The position numbers and the translations under genes are program-made. From positions 28,695 to 92,694 of the forward strand of contig DASYZR010000116.1 of the NCBI GenBank assembly GCA_035945995.1: a stretch of DNA of 64,000 nucleotides, in the 5' to 3' direction. Positions within the stretch are counted from its first letter, which is position 1. Each line of letters starts with the position of its first letter. The notes below the pieces were generated by a model. That model worked only from the letters and a program-made list of their open reading frames with translations, was not told the DNA's origin and ran no database searches. Source of the DNA: a bacterium (GTDB lineage Bacteria; Sysuimicrobiota; Sysuimicrobiia; Sysuimicrobiales; Segetimicrobiaceae). Of the stretch, positions 8,983-17,726 are shown piece after piece.

Positions 8983-9012
8983 CTCACCTTCGACAGCGGC
9001 TAACCAAAGATG

Positions 9013-9050
9013 GTCACGCCCGGCCACGTTGGCCGGGCGTGACTTATTGC
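9013..9050. terminator. Strong hairpin terminator between convergent genes
   Basis: A perfect 14-bp inverted repeat (GTCACGCCCGGCCA and its complement) closes a 3-nt loop at 9027-9029 and is followed by TTATTGCTT. It lies between the convergent PEP-CTERM and sedolisin genes and could end transcription from at least the plus strand. Confidence 0.75.
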
Positions 9051-9093
9051 TTGGCGAGATCCTCCCTCGACGCGCGAGCGTCTGCGACGTTGA

Positions 9094-10431
9094 TCAGTAC
9101 GCCTGGAAGAATTGGGTGAGCCCTTTGACCAGCGACGTCCCAAGTCCCGTCACGAAGTTGTAGCCCGGGCCCGCCGTACAGATGGCGCCGCAGCTCCCGT
9201 TGCTTCCCGACGTGATGTCGCGGTAATCGATCGAGTACCAAGTCGGAGGTGCCGCCGCATAGGCGAGGGAGTAACTGGAGTTGCTGCCACCGAGAGAGGA
9301 TTTCCCGATAGCCTTGCGCGCGCTGTTCAGGACCGCGATGACGGCCGACCAACTGGGGGCGCTGAAGCTCGTCCCGCCTACTTGGAACCAGCCGGATTGG
9401 CCATTGTAGCCGGTCGAATCATAGATCGGCACTCCCGTGTAAGGATCGGCATCAAAGGAAACGTCGGGGACGCCTCGATGACCTCCCGTTGCCGGGATGG
9501 AGTAGTTGGATTGATATTGAGGCTCCGTTTCATAGGCGCTGATTCCTCCGCCCGACCCGCTCCAGGCCGTCTCGGGGCCCGTGAGGTTGCCGTAACTATC
9601 GAGTGGGAGACTCGTCCCGCCAACACTCACGACGTAGGGGGAGGCGGCGGGCCACACGACCCCACTGCCCGAATCGCCAGACCCGGCGACGAACACCACC
9701 CCCGGATTGCTGCTAAAATAGCTATCGAGGCTTGATTCTCCGGAGAATTCCGGCGTGTCCCAGCTCATGGAGACCACCGTGACACCGTAGGGGACGGCGG
9801 TCGAGTCGGAATTTAGCATGTCGGAGAGCGAGCTGCTGTTGGCTTCAACAAGCAGGATATCCGCTCCGGGCGCGATGGCATGAGCCCACTGCGTGTCCAA
9901 CGCTTGCTCGAGCGCCCAGGTAGCATCGACGGTCTGGCCGCTGATCTTGCATCCCTTCTTCGCATGGCAGTTACCCCCGCCTCCACCACCCCCGCCTCCC
10001 CCGCCACCACTGGGAGGCGGAGTGTAACTGCCCCCACCGCCGGTCGAACCTTCCGGAATCACCTGGAAGCAAGGGTGTGGCCCGGCGGTCACGGTACAAG
10101 AGGCCGTATTCGGCAGACCGTACATGGAAGGCAGGTTGAACGTCGCGATAAACGTCTGGAGGTCGCTCGCGGCCGTGGGATACTGGTAGGCGTCGACGAT
10201 TGCGATGATTTGGCCGGCACCGCTGTACGAGACCTGGTCGATCCCGTACGCATGCCGGATTTGAGCCGGTGAATAGCCGCTCGGGCCGGTCGTGGCATTG
10301 CCGCGAACATGGACCGGATGCCTGACCAGAATCTTCGAAGGAGGCTCACCGATCGCGGATCCGATTTGAGCCGCAGTCATGAGCGTTCCGACCAAGAGAA
10401 CTGCTGTGATGCCCAAAGCGGCGCGTTTCAT
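9094..10431 (-). CDS. Secreted S53 (sedolisin/kumamolisin-like) serine peptidase
   Basis: 445 residues with a signal peptide (MKRAALGITAVLLVGTLMTA). The sedolisin catalytic residues can be placed: Glu175 and Asp179 in WALEQALD, oxyanion Asp253 in GSGDSGSG, and nucleophile Ser355 in GGTSFSAP. The C-terminal Ca-binding region (YRDITSGSNG...GPGYNFVTGLGTS) is also present. Unusually, the large activation prodomain of secreted sedolisins is absent; the catalytic domain begins about 30 residues after the signal peptide. A low-complexity insert of 12 consecutive glycines (residues ~142-153) sits between the N-terminal segment and the Glu/Asp motif. ATG 10431 puts the signal peptide at the N-terminus. 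It may process PEP-CTERM or other exported proteins of this locus. Confidence 0.87.
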   Translation of the reverse strand: MKRAALGITAVLLVGTLMTAAQIGSAIGEPPSKILVRHPVHVRGNATTGPSGYSPAQIRHAYGIDQVSYSGAGQIIAIVDAYQYPTAASDLQTFIATFNLPSMYGLPNTASCTVTAGPHPCFQVIPEGSTGGGGSYTPPPSGGGGGGGGGGGGNCHAKKGCKISGQTVDATWALEQALDTQWAHAIAPGADILLVEANSSSLSDMLNSDSTAVPYGVTVVSMSWDTPEFSGESSLDSYFSSNPGVVFVAGSGDSGSGVVWPAASPYVVSVGGTSLPLDSYGNLTGPETAWSGSGGGISAYETEPQYQSNYSIPATGGHRGVPDVSFDADPYTGVPIYDSTGYNGQSGWFQVGGTSFSAPSWSAVIAVLNSARKAIGKSSLGGSNSSYSLAYAAAPPTWYSIDYRDITSGSNGSCGAICTAGPGYNFVTGLGTSLVKGLTQFFQAY

Positions 10432-10744
10432 CCGACCCCCCCCTGCTCTCAGGGACATCAAGGCGTTATCGCTCGACCGATCCTGCTTCCTTATGCACAT
10501 CTTTCGGTGGAAACAGGACCTTTCGGCGTGAACGCGCCTAGCCGAGCTTCAGGGCGGCACGGCCAGCATTGGGACGAGATCCGCCCAAATTTCGTGTAGC
10601 CTCCTTCAAACGTCTCTAAATTCAAGTGTGAATCTGCCCTTGACGGCTCGGGCGGTTTCGGCGGAACGGCCCGTGCTACGGATTCATCCGCTGGACACCG
10701 AGTTCCGTTCTGACGAAGGAGAGACGTCCGCGGGCCATTTTTGT

Positions 10745-10806
10745 AAGGTGTAGTTGCCTAGGAAGGTGTAGTTGCCTAGGTAGGAAGGTGTAGTTGCCTA
10801 GGTAGG
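10745..10806. repeat. Three 18-bp direct repeats in the promoter region of a PEP-CTERM gene
   Basis: The exact unit AAGGTGTAGTTGCCTAGG occurs at 10745-10762, 10763-10780 and 10785-10802. The last two copies are each followed by TAGG, giving spacings of 18 and 22 bp. Each unit contains the palindrome CCTAGG. The array sits ~140 bp before the ATG at 10943. The rest of the gap 10432-10942 shows no gene. Confidence 0.8.
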
Positions 10807-10942
10807 AAGGGCTGACGGCTTGGCAAGGGTTGTAGTTCATGTGATAGGGTCAAATCGTTCAAAGGAGTGGAGGAGTCGGCGGGAGCAAAGAGCTACTTTC
10901 CTCTTGGGTGAAAGGCAGAATCCGCGCCGAAGGAGTGCAACG

Positions 10943-11614
10943 ATGATTACGAAATTGGCGGGAATCGCACTTTTGGCTGGAGTGCTTCTCGTGGTGGGAG
11001 CAACCAATGCGCAGGCTACGACCGTGGCCATCAATAGCGGAGCGGGTGTGCCTTATACTCAGACCGCGGGCACGGGTTGCCCGACCCCGACGGGTGCCAG
11101 CACGACGATCACACCCAATCCCTTGTGGGTCGCGGCTCCGGCCGGCTCCGCGTGGATCTCGTGTGGCAGTAACGGTGGCGCCATCGGAGGTGCCACTATC
11201 AGCACGGGCGGTGTCATAAACTTCACCCAAACCTTCATCCTTCCGGCGGGCCCAATCTCCGGTGGAACGCTCTTGATTGCGGCGGACGACACGACCGGAG
11301 TGTTACTGAATGGCATAACACTCGCGACCGCCGGCGGCCCAGTGGGAACCCATTGCGTAGTGAGCGGCATTACGTGCACCTCGCTGACCACGCTCGCCCT
11401 TCCGGCCGGGGACCTGATACCGGGCGGGAACGTCTTGCTCTTCGACGTACACGAGCTTGACGGGGACGGGACGGGCATCGTGTACTCCGGTGCGGTGAGT
11501 GTCGTGCCGGAGCCGGGATCCGTGCTCCTATTCGGCACGGGCCTGATGGGGCTCGTAGGGATGAGGTTCAACCGCAGAAGGAAGAGCGGCGAGCGGCGGG
11601 CGATTCCCGCGTGA
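10943..11614 (+). CDS. PEP-CTERM-sorted secreted protein
   Basis: 223 residues. Signal peptide MITKLAGIALLAGVLLVV with cleavage near NAQA. The central region is beta-rich and Gly/Thr-rich, with the segment GGTLLIAADDTTGVLLNG that resembles PA14-like or galactose-binding-like folds in other PEP-CTERM proteins. The C-terminal sorting signal is VPEPGS, then a hydrophobic helix, then RRRK. ATG 10943 is preceded by AAGGAG at good spacing; the longer open frame upstream lacks this. Predicted exosortase substrate. Confidence 0.87.
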   Translation: MITKLAGIALLAGVLLVVGATNAQATTVAINSGAGVPYTQTAGTGCPTPTGASTTITPNPLWVAAPAGSAWISCGSNGGAIGGATISTGGVINFTQTFILPAGPISGGTLLIAADDTTGVLLNGITLATAGGPVGTHCVVSGITCTSLTTLALPAGDLIPGGNVLLFDVHELDGDGTGIVYSGAVSVVPEPGSVLLFGTGLMGLVGMRFNRRRKSGERRAIPA

Positions 11615-11650
11615 GTACGGCTTAGCCAGAGATCAACAACTTTATCGACT

Positions 11651-11692
11651 CAAGAGAGCCGCGGAGGGGAGATCCGACGGCTTTCTTGTTTG
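11651..11692 (+). terminator. Hairpin upstream of the TPR gene (terminator or attenuator)
   Basis: An 11-bp stem with one G-U pair (CAAGAGAGCCG at 11651-11661 with CGGCTTTCTTG at 11678-11688) is followed by TTTG. It lies 37 bp after the PEP-CTERM stop and just before the TPR gene, so it could end the first transcript or attenuate read-through. Confidence 0.5.
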
Positions 11693-11725
11693 AATTCGGA
11701 CGGCGAGGAGAGTGTTTACACCAAG

Positions 11726-13918
11726 ATGTCGCGGACGTTGAAGACACGGCCCGTATTGCTGATCCTGGCCTGCGTCGTGCTGCTAGGCGCGGTCTGGGGA
11801 ATCGCACGGGAGCGCACCCCTGCGGCGCGTCAAGCGCGATACTGGACCCGCGGGAACGCGGCGCTAGCGGCAGGACGCTATCCGGAAGCGATTCTCGATT
11901 TCAGGAGTGCGCTGCAGTTCACCCAACGCTCAGCCCCGGTGTATTACAAGCTCGGTCTCGCGTACCTGCGCGCGGGCGAGATCGGGCCGGCTTATCAGGG
12001 GCTGACGAAGAGTCTCGACCTGGACCCGGCCAACTCCGACGCCCGCCTCGCATTGGGAGAGGTTCTCATTCTCGCCGGCCGGTACATCGGGGCCGGCGAT
12101 CAAGCGGTGTTGGTTCTTAAGCGGGAGCCCAGCAACGCGCACGCGCATGTGGTGCTCGGCCGCAGCCTCGCGGGCCGGAAAGACTTGACCGCCGCAAGGC
12201 GCGAGGCGAACGAAGCGCTCCGGGTCGATCCAAAGTTCGCGGACGCCTACGTGCTGCTCGGATCGCTGGACGAAGCCCAGGGTGACTATGCGGGAGCCGG
12301 AGAGGCCTATGCGCGGGGGGTGCGCCTCGGTTCGGACCCCGACCCGCGCCTGGCACTGGCGGGGTTTCTGGAGCGGCACGCCCGGTGGGACGCCGCGGAA
12401 CAAGCACTCAGGGATGCCGTCCGTGCGTTCCCGCGGCGGGCGGAACCCTATCTCGCGCTTGGCGACCTCTACGCGTCCCGGCAGAAGCCTGCGGACGCGG
12501 AGAGCCAATATCAGAAGGCTCAGTCGCTCGCCCCATCGTCCGCGGTACCCGATTTGCGGATCGCGGACCTTCTGATGTCCCAGAACCGGCTTGATGAGGC
12601 GAAGGCCACCGTCGACAAGCTCGTGGCTCGCGATCCGCAGAATTCCGCGGCACACCTCCTTCTTGGGAAGATCCACCTTGTACGCGGCGACGTGAACCCG
12701 GCGATTACGGAGTTAGAGGCCGCGGTGGGCGGCCAGCCCGGCGTGCCGCTGGCGCACGATCTCCTCGCCCACGCCTATCTGCTCAAAGGCGATACGGCCT
12801 CCGCACGGGCGCAGCTTCTTGAAAGTCTGAAACTCGATCCTCGGCTCACCGATGCAAGGGTGACGCTGGCGAATCTGGAGTTGCAATCGGGAAATCCAAC
12901 GGCGGCTGAGGCTGAGCTCAAGGACTACGTGACGGCCGACCCCAAGGGCTATGCTGCCCACATGCTCTTGGGGGCATTCTATGTGAACCAGAAGGCCCTC
13001 CCCCAGGCCTTTGCGACGTACCAGCAGGCGATCGCGCTTGCACCACGGAACCCCGCACCGTACGTCAGGCTGGGCGTCGCCTACCGCCTGGCGGGCCGGG
13101 GCGACGATGCCGTCCGGGAGTTCGAAACCGCCCTTACGCTTCAGCCTGATTCCGCCGAGGCCCTCAGAGAAGAGGCCGTAACCTATCTGCAAGAGAAGGA
13201 ACCGGCCCGCGCGGTGCAGCGGGTCGAGGCCCAGGTCGCCCGGGTGCCGAAGAGCGCGCTGCTGCAAACGTTACGCGGCGAAGTCTACGAGACCGTGGGG
13301 GACCGCACAAGGGCGGAAGAGGCCTTCTACCGGGCCATTTCAACGGAGCCGAACGTGCTGGCACCATATCTATCACTCGGCAGCCTGTACGCCGACAACA
13401 AGGCGTACGAGATGGCGGCGGGCAAATACGAAGAGGCAATCCGTCTGAACCCCCGTTTCGTCCCTGCCTATGCCATCCTGGGGATGCTGTACGAAAGACT
13501 CGGTAACGTGGACCGGTCGAGGGAGTACTACAAGCAAGCGCTCGCGCAGGATCCGCGCTTCGGTCCGGCGGCCAACAACCTGGCGTGGTCGTACATCGAG
13601 CACGGCGGCGATCTCAAGCAGGCCCTGACCCTCGCCCAGACCGCGTGGCTGGCCATGCCAAACGACCCCCACGTGGCTGATACGCTCGGATGGGCGTACT
13701 ACAAGACCGGCGCGGTCCAGAAGGCCGTGCCGCTCCTTCAGCGAGGCGCACGGCAGTTGGCGGACGATCCGGTCGTTCACTATCACCTCGGCCTGGCCTA
13801 CTACCGTTCGGGCAATGGCGAGATGGCCAAGCAGGAGTTACGCCGGGCACTCGCGATCAGGCAGGATTTCAGGGGAGTTGACGATGCCCGTCGGACGCTG
13901 GCGGGTCTCGGCGGGTAG
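11726..13918 (+). CDS. Large tetratricopeptide-repeat protein of the PEP-CTERM/exopolysaccharide locus
   Basis: 730 residues. An N-terminal hydrophobic segment (RPVLLILACVVLLGAVWGIA) anchors or exports it, and the rest consists of consecutive 34-residue TPR units (for example VYYKLGLAYLRAGEIGPAYQ, and at the end VADTLGWAYYKTGAVQKAVP), about 18 in all. TPR proteins of this size regularly accompany exosortase loci (PrsT-like) and are thought to scaffold polysaccharide or protein export. There is no lipobox Cys, so it differs from the lipoprotein form. I prefer ATG 11726; a TTG at 11690 is an alternative but overlaps the hairpin. A terminator follows. Confidence 0.85.
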   Translation: MSRTLKTRPVLLILACVVLLGAVWGIARERTPAARQARYWTRGNAALAAGRYPEAILDFRSALQFTQRSAPVYYKLGLAYLRAGEIGPAYQGLTKSLDLDPANSDARLALGEVLILAGRYIGAGDQAVLVLKREPSNAHAHVVLGRSLAGRKDLTAARREANEALRVDPKFADAYVLLGSLDEAQGDYAGAGEAYARGVRLGSDPDPRLALAGFLERHARWDAAEQALRDAVRAFPRRAEPYLALGDLYASRQKPADAESQYQKAQSLAPSSAVPDLRIADLLMSQNRLDEAKATVDKLVARDPQNSAAHLLLGKIHLVRGDVNPAITELEAAVGGQPGVPLAHDLLAHAYLLKGDTASARAQLLESLKLDPRLTDARVTLANLELQSGNPTAAEAELKDYVTADPKGYAAHMLLGAFYVNQKALPQAFATYQQAIALAPRNPAPYVRLGVAYRLAGRGDDAVREFETALTLQPDSAEALREEAVTYLQEKEPARAVQRVEAQVARVPKSALLQTLRGEVYETVGDRTRAEEAFYRAISTEPNVLAPYLSLGSLYADNKAYEMAAGKYEEAIRLNPRFVPAYAILGMLYERLGNVDRSREYYKQALAQDPRFGPAANNLAWSYIEHGGDLKQALTLAQTAWLAMPNDPHVADTLGWAYYKTGAVQKAVPLLQRGARQLADDPVVHYHLGLAYYRSGNGEMAKQELRRALAIRQDFRGVDDARRTLAGLGG

Positions 13919-13962
13919 GGTTTGGCCGCGGCAAACGAACCAGCCCTGTCAAGGAACTCTCC

Positions 13963-14002
13963 AACCGGGGGTGTTTAGAAAGAACCCCCGGTTCCCTTTT
14001 GT
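13963..14002 (+). terminator. Rho-independent terminator after the TPR gene
   Basis: Perfect 10-bp stem (AACCGGGGGT at 13963-13972 with ACCCCCGGTT at 13984-13993), 11-nt loop, followed by CCCTTTTGTG. Confidence 0.8.
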
Positions 14003-14071
14003 GAGACCGTGCGCGCTTTGAGACGTTCCCGGGTCGTCAAACATACGTGGATTGGGCACAATTTGAAGGCC

Positions 14072-14091
14072 TGGACCCCGGTTTGGGTCCA
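14072..14091 (+). promoter_or_regulatory. Perfect 7-bp hairpin in a 5' leader
   Basis: TGGACCC, a 6-nt loop CGGTTT, then GGGTCCA, about 40 bp before the ATG at 14132. There is no T-tract, so this is more likely an mRNA leader structure than a terminator. Function unknown. Confidence 0.4.
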
Positions 14092-14131
14092 AGGCTGGCA
14101 GTCTGTCTCCAAAGTCCGAAGGGGGGATCCG

Positions 14132-15172
14132 ATGCCAGACGTCGGAGCATCCGATCTTCGCGGCAGTTTCCACAAAGGCGCACCGAAGCGTTGGCGACGG
14201 AAAGCTTCAACCGCAACCGCATTGACCGCTTATGTTCTGAGCACGGTCATGGCGATGCCCGCGGTCAGTGGCGGGATTTCTACATTGATAACGCCAGGAA
14301 GTGCGCTGGGTCCCGTGAGCTTGGGGATGTCGGAAAAGCAAGTCACTGCCATCCTAGGCTCTTCGGAGCGTACGCAATCAGGGGCATTGACGTTCCCACG
14401 TTGGGCGATAACTGTGGACTTCCGAAAGGGGAATGCCATACGAATTGGCACCCTCAGTCCGCTCTTTCGGACGATTCAAGATCTGCGAGTGGGAGTATCT
14501 CACGCGAGAGCCACTCAACTCATTGGCGACCAGAATGAGGTCCTCGACGCCGCGGGTACCTATCTCACTGTCCTTTATCCCTTTGAGGGCGTAGGCCTCG
14601 TGTTCCGCGATGATCGCGCGATCGAGATATTCATCCAGCCGCCTCTCCACGTACATCCTTCGATCGCAAGGATACTCCCACTGGATCCGGCCCCGAGCCA
14701 ACCGGTCCAGTCCGGCAACAAGGCAGCGGTCAGTGATAGTGCCACAGGGAGCGGTGGCGGCGGTGCTGACACTGGAGGCAGTGGCGGTGGCGGCGGTGGT
14801 GCTGGGAGCAGTAGTGGTGGCGGCACCACTGGAGGTGCCAATGCGACCGGTAATCCGGCCGCTGGCAATCCTGTTAGCGCGACCAATGGTAGCACGACGA
14901 GCAGTGGAGGGGCGAGCAATGGCTCTGGGGCCGGCGCCAGCCCCGGACCTAGCACGCCTCTTGCCGGGACCGATGACACCGCGGTAGCCTTTGCCGGCGC
15001 TCCCAGCAGCTTCGGTGCCGAGTTGGCAGTCAACGGTGGAACGCTCTCCGTCGCGGCTCCTCTGAACGGTGCTAAGAGGCTGTTTGAGCCAGGGCCTGTA
15101 GCGTCCTCAGGAGGGACAATTACGGACTCGTTTGCGCCGATGGGTGTGCACGTATACGTTTCGGCGCCGTAA
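14132..15172 (+). CDS. Secreted protein with BamE-like repeats, Gly/Ser-rich linker and GH-type C-terminus
   Basis: 346 residues. An N-terminal hydrophobic segment (TALTAYVLSTVMAMPAVSG, residues ~30-48) acts as a signal. Residues ~52-170 hold two related units (ITPGSALGPVSLGMSEKQV...AILG, and LRVGVSHARATQLIG) like small BamE/SmpA-type modules. Residues ~190-290 are almost only Gly, Ser, Ala, Thr, Asn and Pro, a flexible linker. The final ~50 residues end in FAPMGVHVYVSAP, closely matching the end of the next protein (FEPMEVHVYKL). ATG 14132 follows GGGGGG. Function unknown; probably acts outside the cell with its neighbour, which starts 2 bp after its stop. Confidence 0.7.
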   Translation: MPDVGASDLRGSFHKGAPKRWRRKASTATALTAYVLSTVMAMPAVSGGISTLITPGSALGPVSLGMSEKQVTAILGSSERTQSGALTFPRWAITVDFRKGNAIRIGTLSPLFRTIQDLRVGVSHARATQLIGDQNEVLDAAGTYLTVLYPFEGVGLVFRDDRAIEIFIQPPLHVHPSIARILPLDPAPSQPVQSGNKAAVSDSATGSGGGGADTGGSGGGGGGAGSSSGGGTTGGANATGNPAAGNPVSATNGSTTSSGGASNGSGAGASPGPSTPLAGTDDTAVAFAGAPSSFGAELAVNGGTLSVAAPLNGAKRLFEPGPVASSGGTITDSFAPMGVHVYVSAP

Positions 15173-15174
15173 TC

Positions 15175-16659
15175 ATGATGAAACTGCGACGAGACACTCT
15201 GAGCCAGTGGGCTGAGGACACCAGACACCGAACGTTGAGCCGCCGCGAGTTCGTCCGTCGGGCCGCCAGATTTGCCGGCGGCGCCGCGCTGAGCCTAGCC
15301 ATGCTGGACAATGCTGAACCTGCCGCAGCGGGAACTCCTCCACCTGTGACCTCAACAGGAATCGATTCGAACAACAACTTCACTCTCAACGGCAAGCCGT
15401 TTCTTCTTATCCAGGGGGAGACTTTGGACTATGCATCCTGGGGACAAGCAGGCTATACGACGCAACAGGCAGACGCGAAACTAGCGCAGGCGGCGGCGGC
15501 GGGGCTGAACGTCGTTGTCGGCAACTGGTTCGGCATCGATACTCCTCTCTGGACCAATCACGGGATTTACTGGCACGGTTATTGCCTCCGCGACCTCGGA
15601 GTGGGGAACGATTGCCGAGGCGCGTGGCACACGCCCGCAGCACTGGCCAGTTCTTGCGCTCCGCAGATCGTCTCAAAGTACGCCTCTAAGCCGAACCTCA
15701 TTGCATGGATGCTCGACGGAGAATTGGAATTGGATTCAAGCGTCACTTCAGACCCGCAAGGAGTCGTCAATACCTACATGCAGGCTGAGAGTTACATTCG
15801 ATCCATTGATCCTGCGAAGCGGGTGAATTTTACCACGCTCGTGGCCGCGGGGCCGTGGACGCTCGCGTGCAACCCGAACGCGAACCAGGTTTCGATGCTC
15901 GAGATGGTGTTATCGTACCAATACCCGTGGATCGGGTTGCAAAAGCTCTGGGACGTTCTGAACTACTTCAATCAGCAGGTCCTGAGCCATCCCGCGGGAC
16001 TCGGCTGGGTTCCCTCTGTTTCGACGACCGTAGTGAAGGAACTGCTGTCATACACCCACTCGGGACCAATACGTTCCTTCAACGAGGCCAATAGGTTTTT
16101 TTGGTTACAGGTTGCGATGAACTGCCGGGCGTTCAGTGTCCTCTGGGGCGCGAACACGCGCGATCCTTCGCTGGCCCCCAACAGCGGTGACGCGGGCCTG
16201 CCTGCCGGATACCTGGATAGTTGGAATTGGACATGGCAGATTGTAGGGAACATCAAGTCCTTGGAGTCCGTGATCCTGGGACCGGGGAATTGGGCAAGGG
16301 TGCCCACGACCCCGCAATTTTCTCCCTGGGCGCCCGGCGGAGGCATTCATCGCCCCAATCTCGACTATCTCTTCAAAGGCATCTATGCGGCCAAGAAGGT
16401 CGGCCCAGACGGCCACACCTACGTGGTCGCAATTAACATGCAGGAAAACGACACGGTAGGTACGGAGTTGCCGCTGAGACACGCCAGCCTGCACCTGGAC
16501 CGGCCTATTCGCAGTGCAACTCGTTTGTTCGATCGAACCTTGACAGCTCGGAAAGGGCCAAGTGCATTCGTCCCCATGACGGTTTCCGGAAATCGGATTA
16601 TTGCGGATTTTGAGCCGATGGAGGTGCACGTCTACAAACTGTCTGAAGATGAAATGTGA
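15175..16659 (+). CDS. Tat-exported glycoside-hydrolase-like protein
   Basis: 494 residues. Twin-arginine signal SRREFVRRAARFAGGAALSL (residues ~23-42), so it is exported folded. From residue ~65 a TIM-barrel-like region begins (NNNFTLNGKPFLLIQGETLD), with the conserved pattern of cellulase/GH-A proteins: ADAKLAQAAAAGLNVVVGNW, LIAWMLDGELELDSS (candidate acid/base region) and VLSYQYPWIG. The C-terminal ~90 residues form a beta-sandwich ending in FEPMEVHVYKL. The exact GH family and substrate are not clear; it may trim the exopolysaccharide made by this locus. Confidence 0.7.
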   Translation: MMKLRRDTLSQWAEDTRHRTLSRREFVRRAARFAGGAALSLAMLDNAEPAAAGTPPPVTSTGIDSNNNFTLNGKPFLLIQGETLDYASWGQAGYTTQQADAKLAQAAAAGLNVVVGNWFGIDTPLWTNHGIYWHGYCLRDLGVGNDCRGAWHTPAALASSCAPQIVSKYASKPNLIAWMLDGELELDSSVTSDPQGVVNTYMQAESYIRSIDPAKRVNFTTLVAAGPWTLACNPNANQVSMLEMVLSYQYPWIGLQKLWDVLNYFNQQVLSHPAGLGWVPSVSTTVVKELLSYTHSGPIRSFNEANRFFWLQVAMNCRAFSVLWGANTRDPSLAPNSGDAGLPAGYLDSWNWTWQIVGNIKSLESVILGPGNWARVPTTPQFSPWAPGGGIHRPNLDYLFKGIYAAKKVGPDGHTYVVAINMQENDTVGTELPLRHASLHLDRPIRSATRLFDRTLTARKGPSAFVPMTVSGNRIIADFEPMEVHVYKLSEDEM

Positions 16660-16817
16660 TGTTTGCCGAGCGGCCGCGGATTATCTACGATGACCGGTTG
16701 GATGGTCCTCATTCGATTGATGGAGCCGTTTCCTCCTTTTGATCGAGGGTCTGCAAACAACCCCTGCCTTAACATTGCTGAGAGATCACCGCGACGTCAC
16801 CGCACGGGATAAGAGGA

Positions 16818-17726
16818 GTGCTGTCCGTTTCCAGTTCCGCCGTACCGGCTTCCGAGCGGCCGCGCCGAGAGTTGATCGGGGGGGTTCCCCTCGCTGTTGT
16901 CTTTCAGGTCGCCGCGCTGGGAGCCGTGATCGCCGTCCTTTACGGTCAAGCGTTCGCCGATCTCGCCTCACAATGGGCCGCTGACGAGAATTACTCGCAC
17001 GGGTTCGTGATCCCTCTCATCAGTGCGTACCTCGTGTGGGAGCGGAGGCACGCGCTGTCCCGGTGCCGTGTACAGGGCTCCGCGTGGGGATACGCGCTAC
17101 TCTTGCTCGCAGTGGCCCTGCTCATTCTTGGCCAGGCGGCGACCTTTGGGTACCCCGTCCGCCTGTCGTTTATCCTCGTGCTCGCCGGTCTCACGCTCTA
17201 CCTTGCCGGCGGGCAGGTCCTGCGCATCCTCGCCTTCCCCTTCGCCTACCTCCTGTTCATGATCCCGCTTCCGGCCCCTGTCTTGACGAAAGTCGCGCTC
17301 CCCCTTCAACTCTTTGCCGCGCGGGTCGCTACGGGAGTGCTCGACGTGCTCAACGTCCCCGTGCTCCGTGAGGGCAACGTCATCGACCTCGCCACGATCA
17401 GGTTGGATGTCGTGGAAGCATGTAGTGGCATCCGGTCGCTCATCGCGCTTCTCGCCCTTGCCACCATTTTCGCGTACTTTACCCAACGGACGTGGCGGGG
17501 GCGACTCACCCTCGTTCTCTCCGCCATCCCGATTGCGGTTGTGGCCAACGCTGCGCGCGTGACACTGACGGGGGTACTGACACAGACGTTTGGGCTGGCG
17601 GCCGCGATGGGCTTCTATCACGAGTTTTCGGGATTGTTGGTCTTTGGGCTCGCATTCGCGTTGATGGTCGCCACAGGCTGGATGATTACGCGCGTCGATA
17701 CTGCGAGCGCGAAGACGCCGGCATGA
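16818..17726 (+). CDS. xrtA: Exosortase (EpsH/XrtA-type)
   Basis: 302-residue, about eight-helix membrane transpeptidase-like enzyme that recognises PEP-CTERM tails. The three catalytic residues are visible: Cys202 in VEACSGIRS, Arg247 in NAARV and His268 in YHEFSG. The N-terminal ENYSHGFVIPLISAYLVW segment is also typical of the family. The GTG at 16818 has its Shine-Dalgarno (AAGAGGA) almost touching, so the true start may lie a few codons downstream (for example TTG at 16873). Its stop overlaps the epsI start by ATGA. Its likely substrates are the proteins at 8377 and 10943. The subtype symbol is inferred from the fit with an EPS locus and an adjacent EpsI. Confidence 0.9.
   Translation: MLSVSSSAVPASERPRRELIGGVPLAVVFQVAALGAVIAVLYGQAFADLASQWAADENYSHGFVIPLISAYLVWERRHALSRCRVQGSAWGYALLLLAVALLILGQAATFGYPVRLSFILVLAGLTLYLAGGQVLRILAFPFAYLLFMIPLPAPVLTKVALPLQLFAARVATGVLDVLNVPVLREGNVIDLATIRLDVVEACSGIRSLIALLALATIFAYFTQRTWRGRLTLVLSAIPIAVVANAARVTLTGVLTQTFGLAAAMGFYHEFSGLLVFGLAFALMVATGWMITRVDTASAKTPA

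Noticed and set aside
10815..10840. Sigma-54 promoter upstream of the PEP-CTERM gene
   Set aside because: TGGCA is present but the GG-to-GC spacing does not fit the -24/-12 rule.
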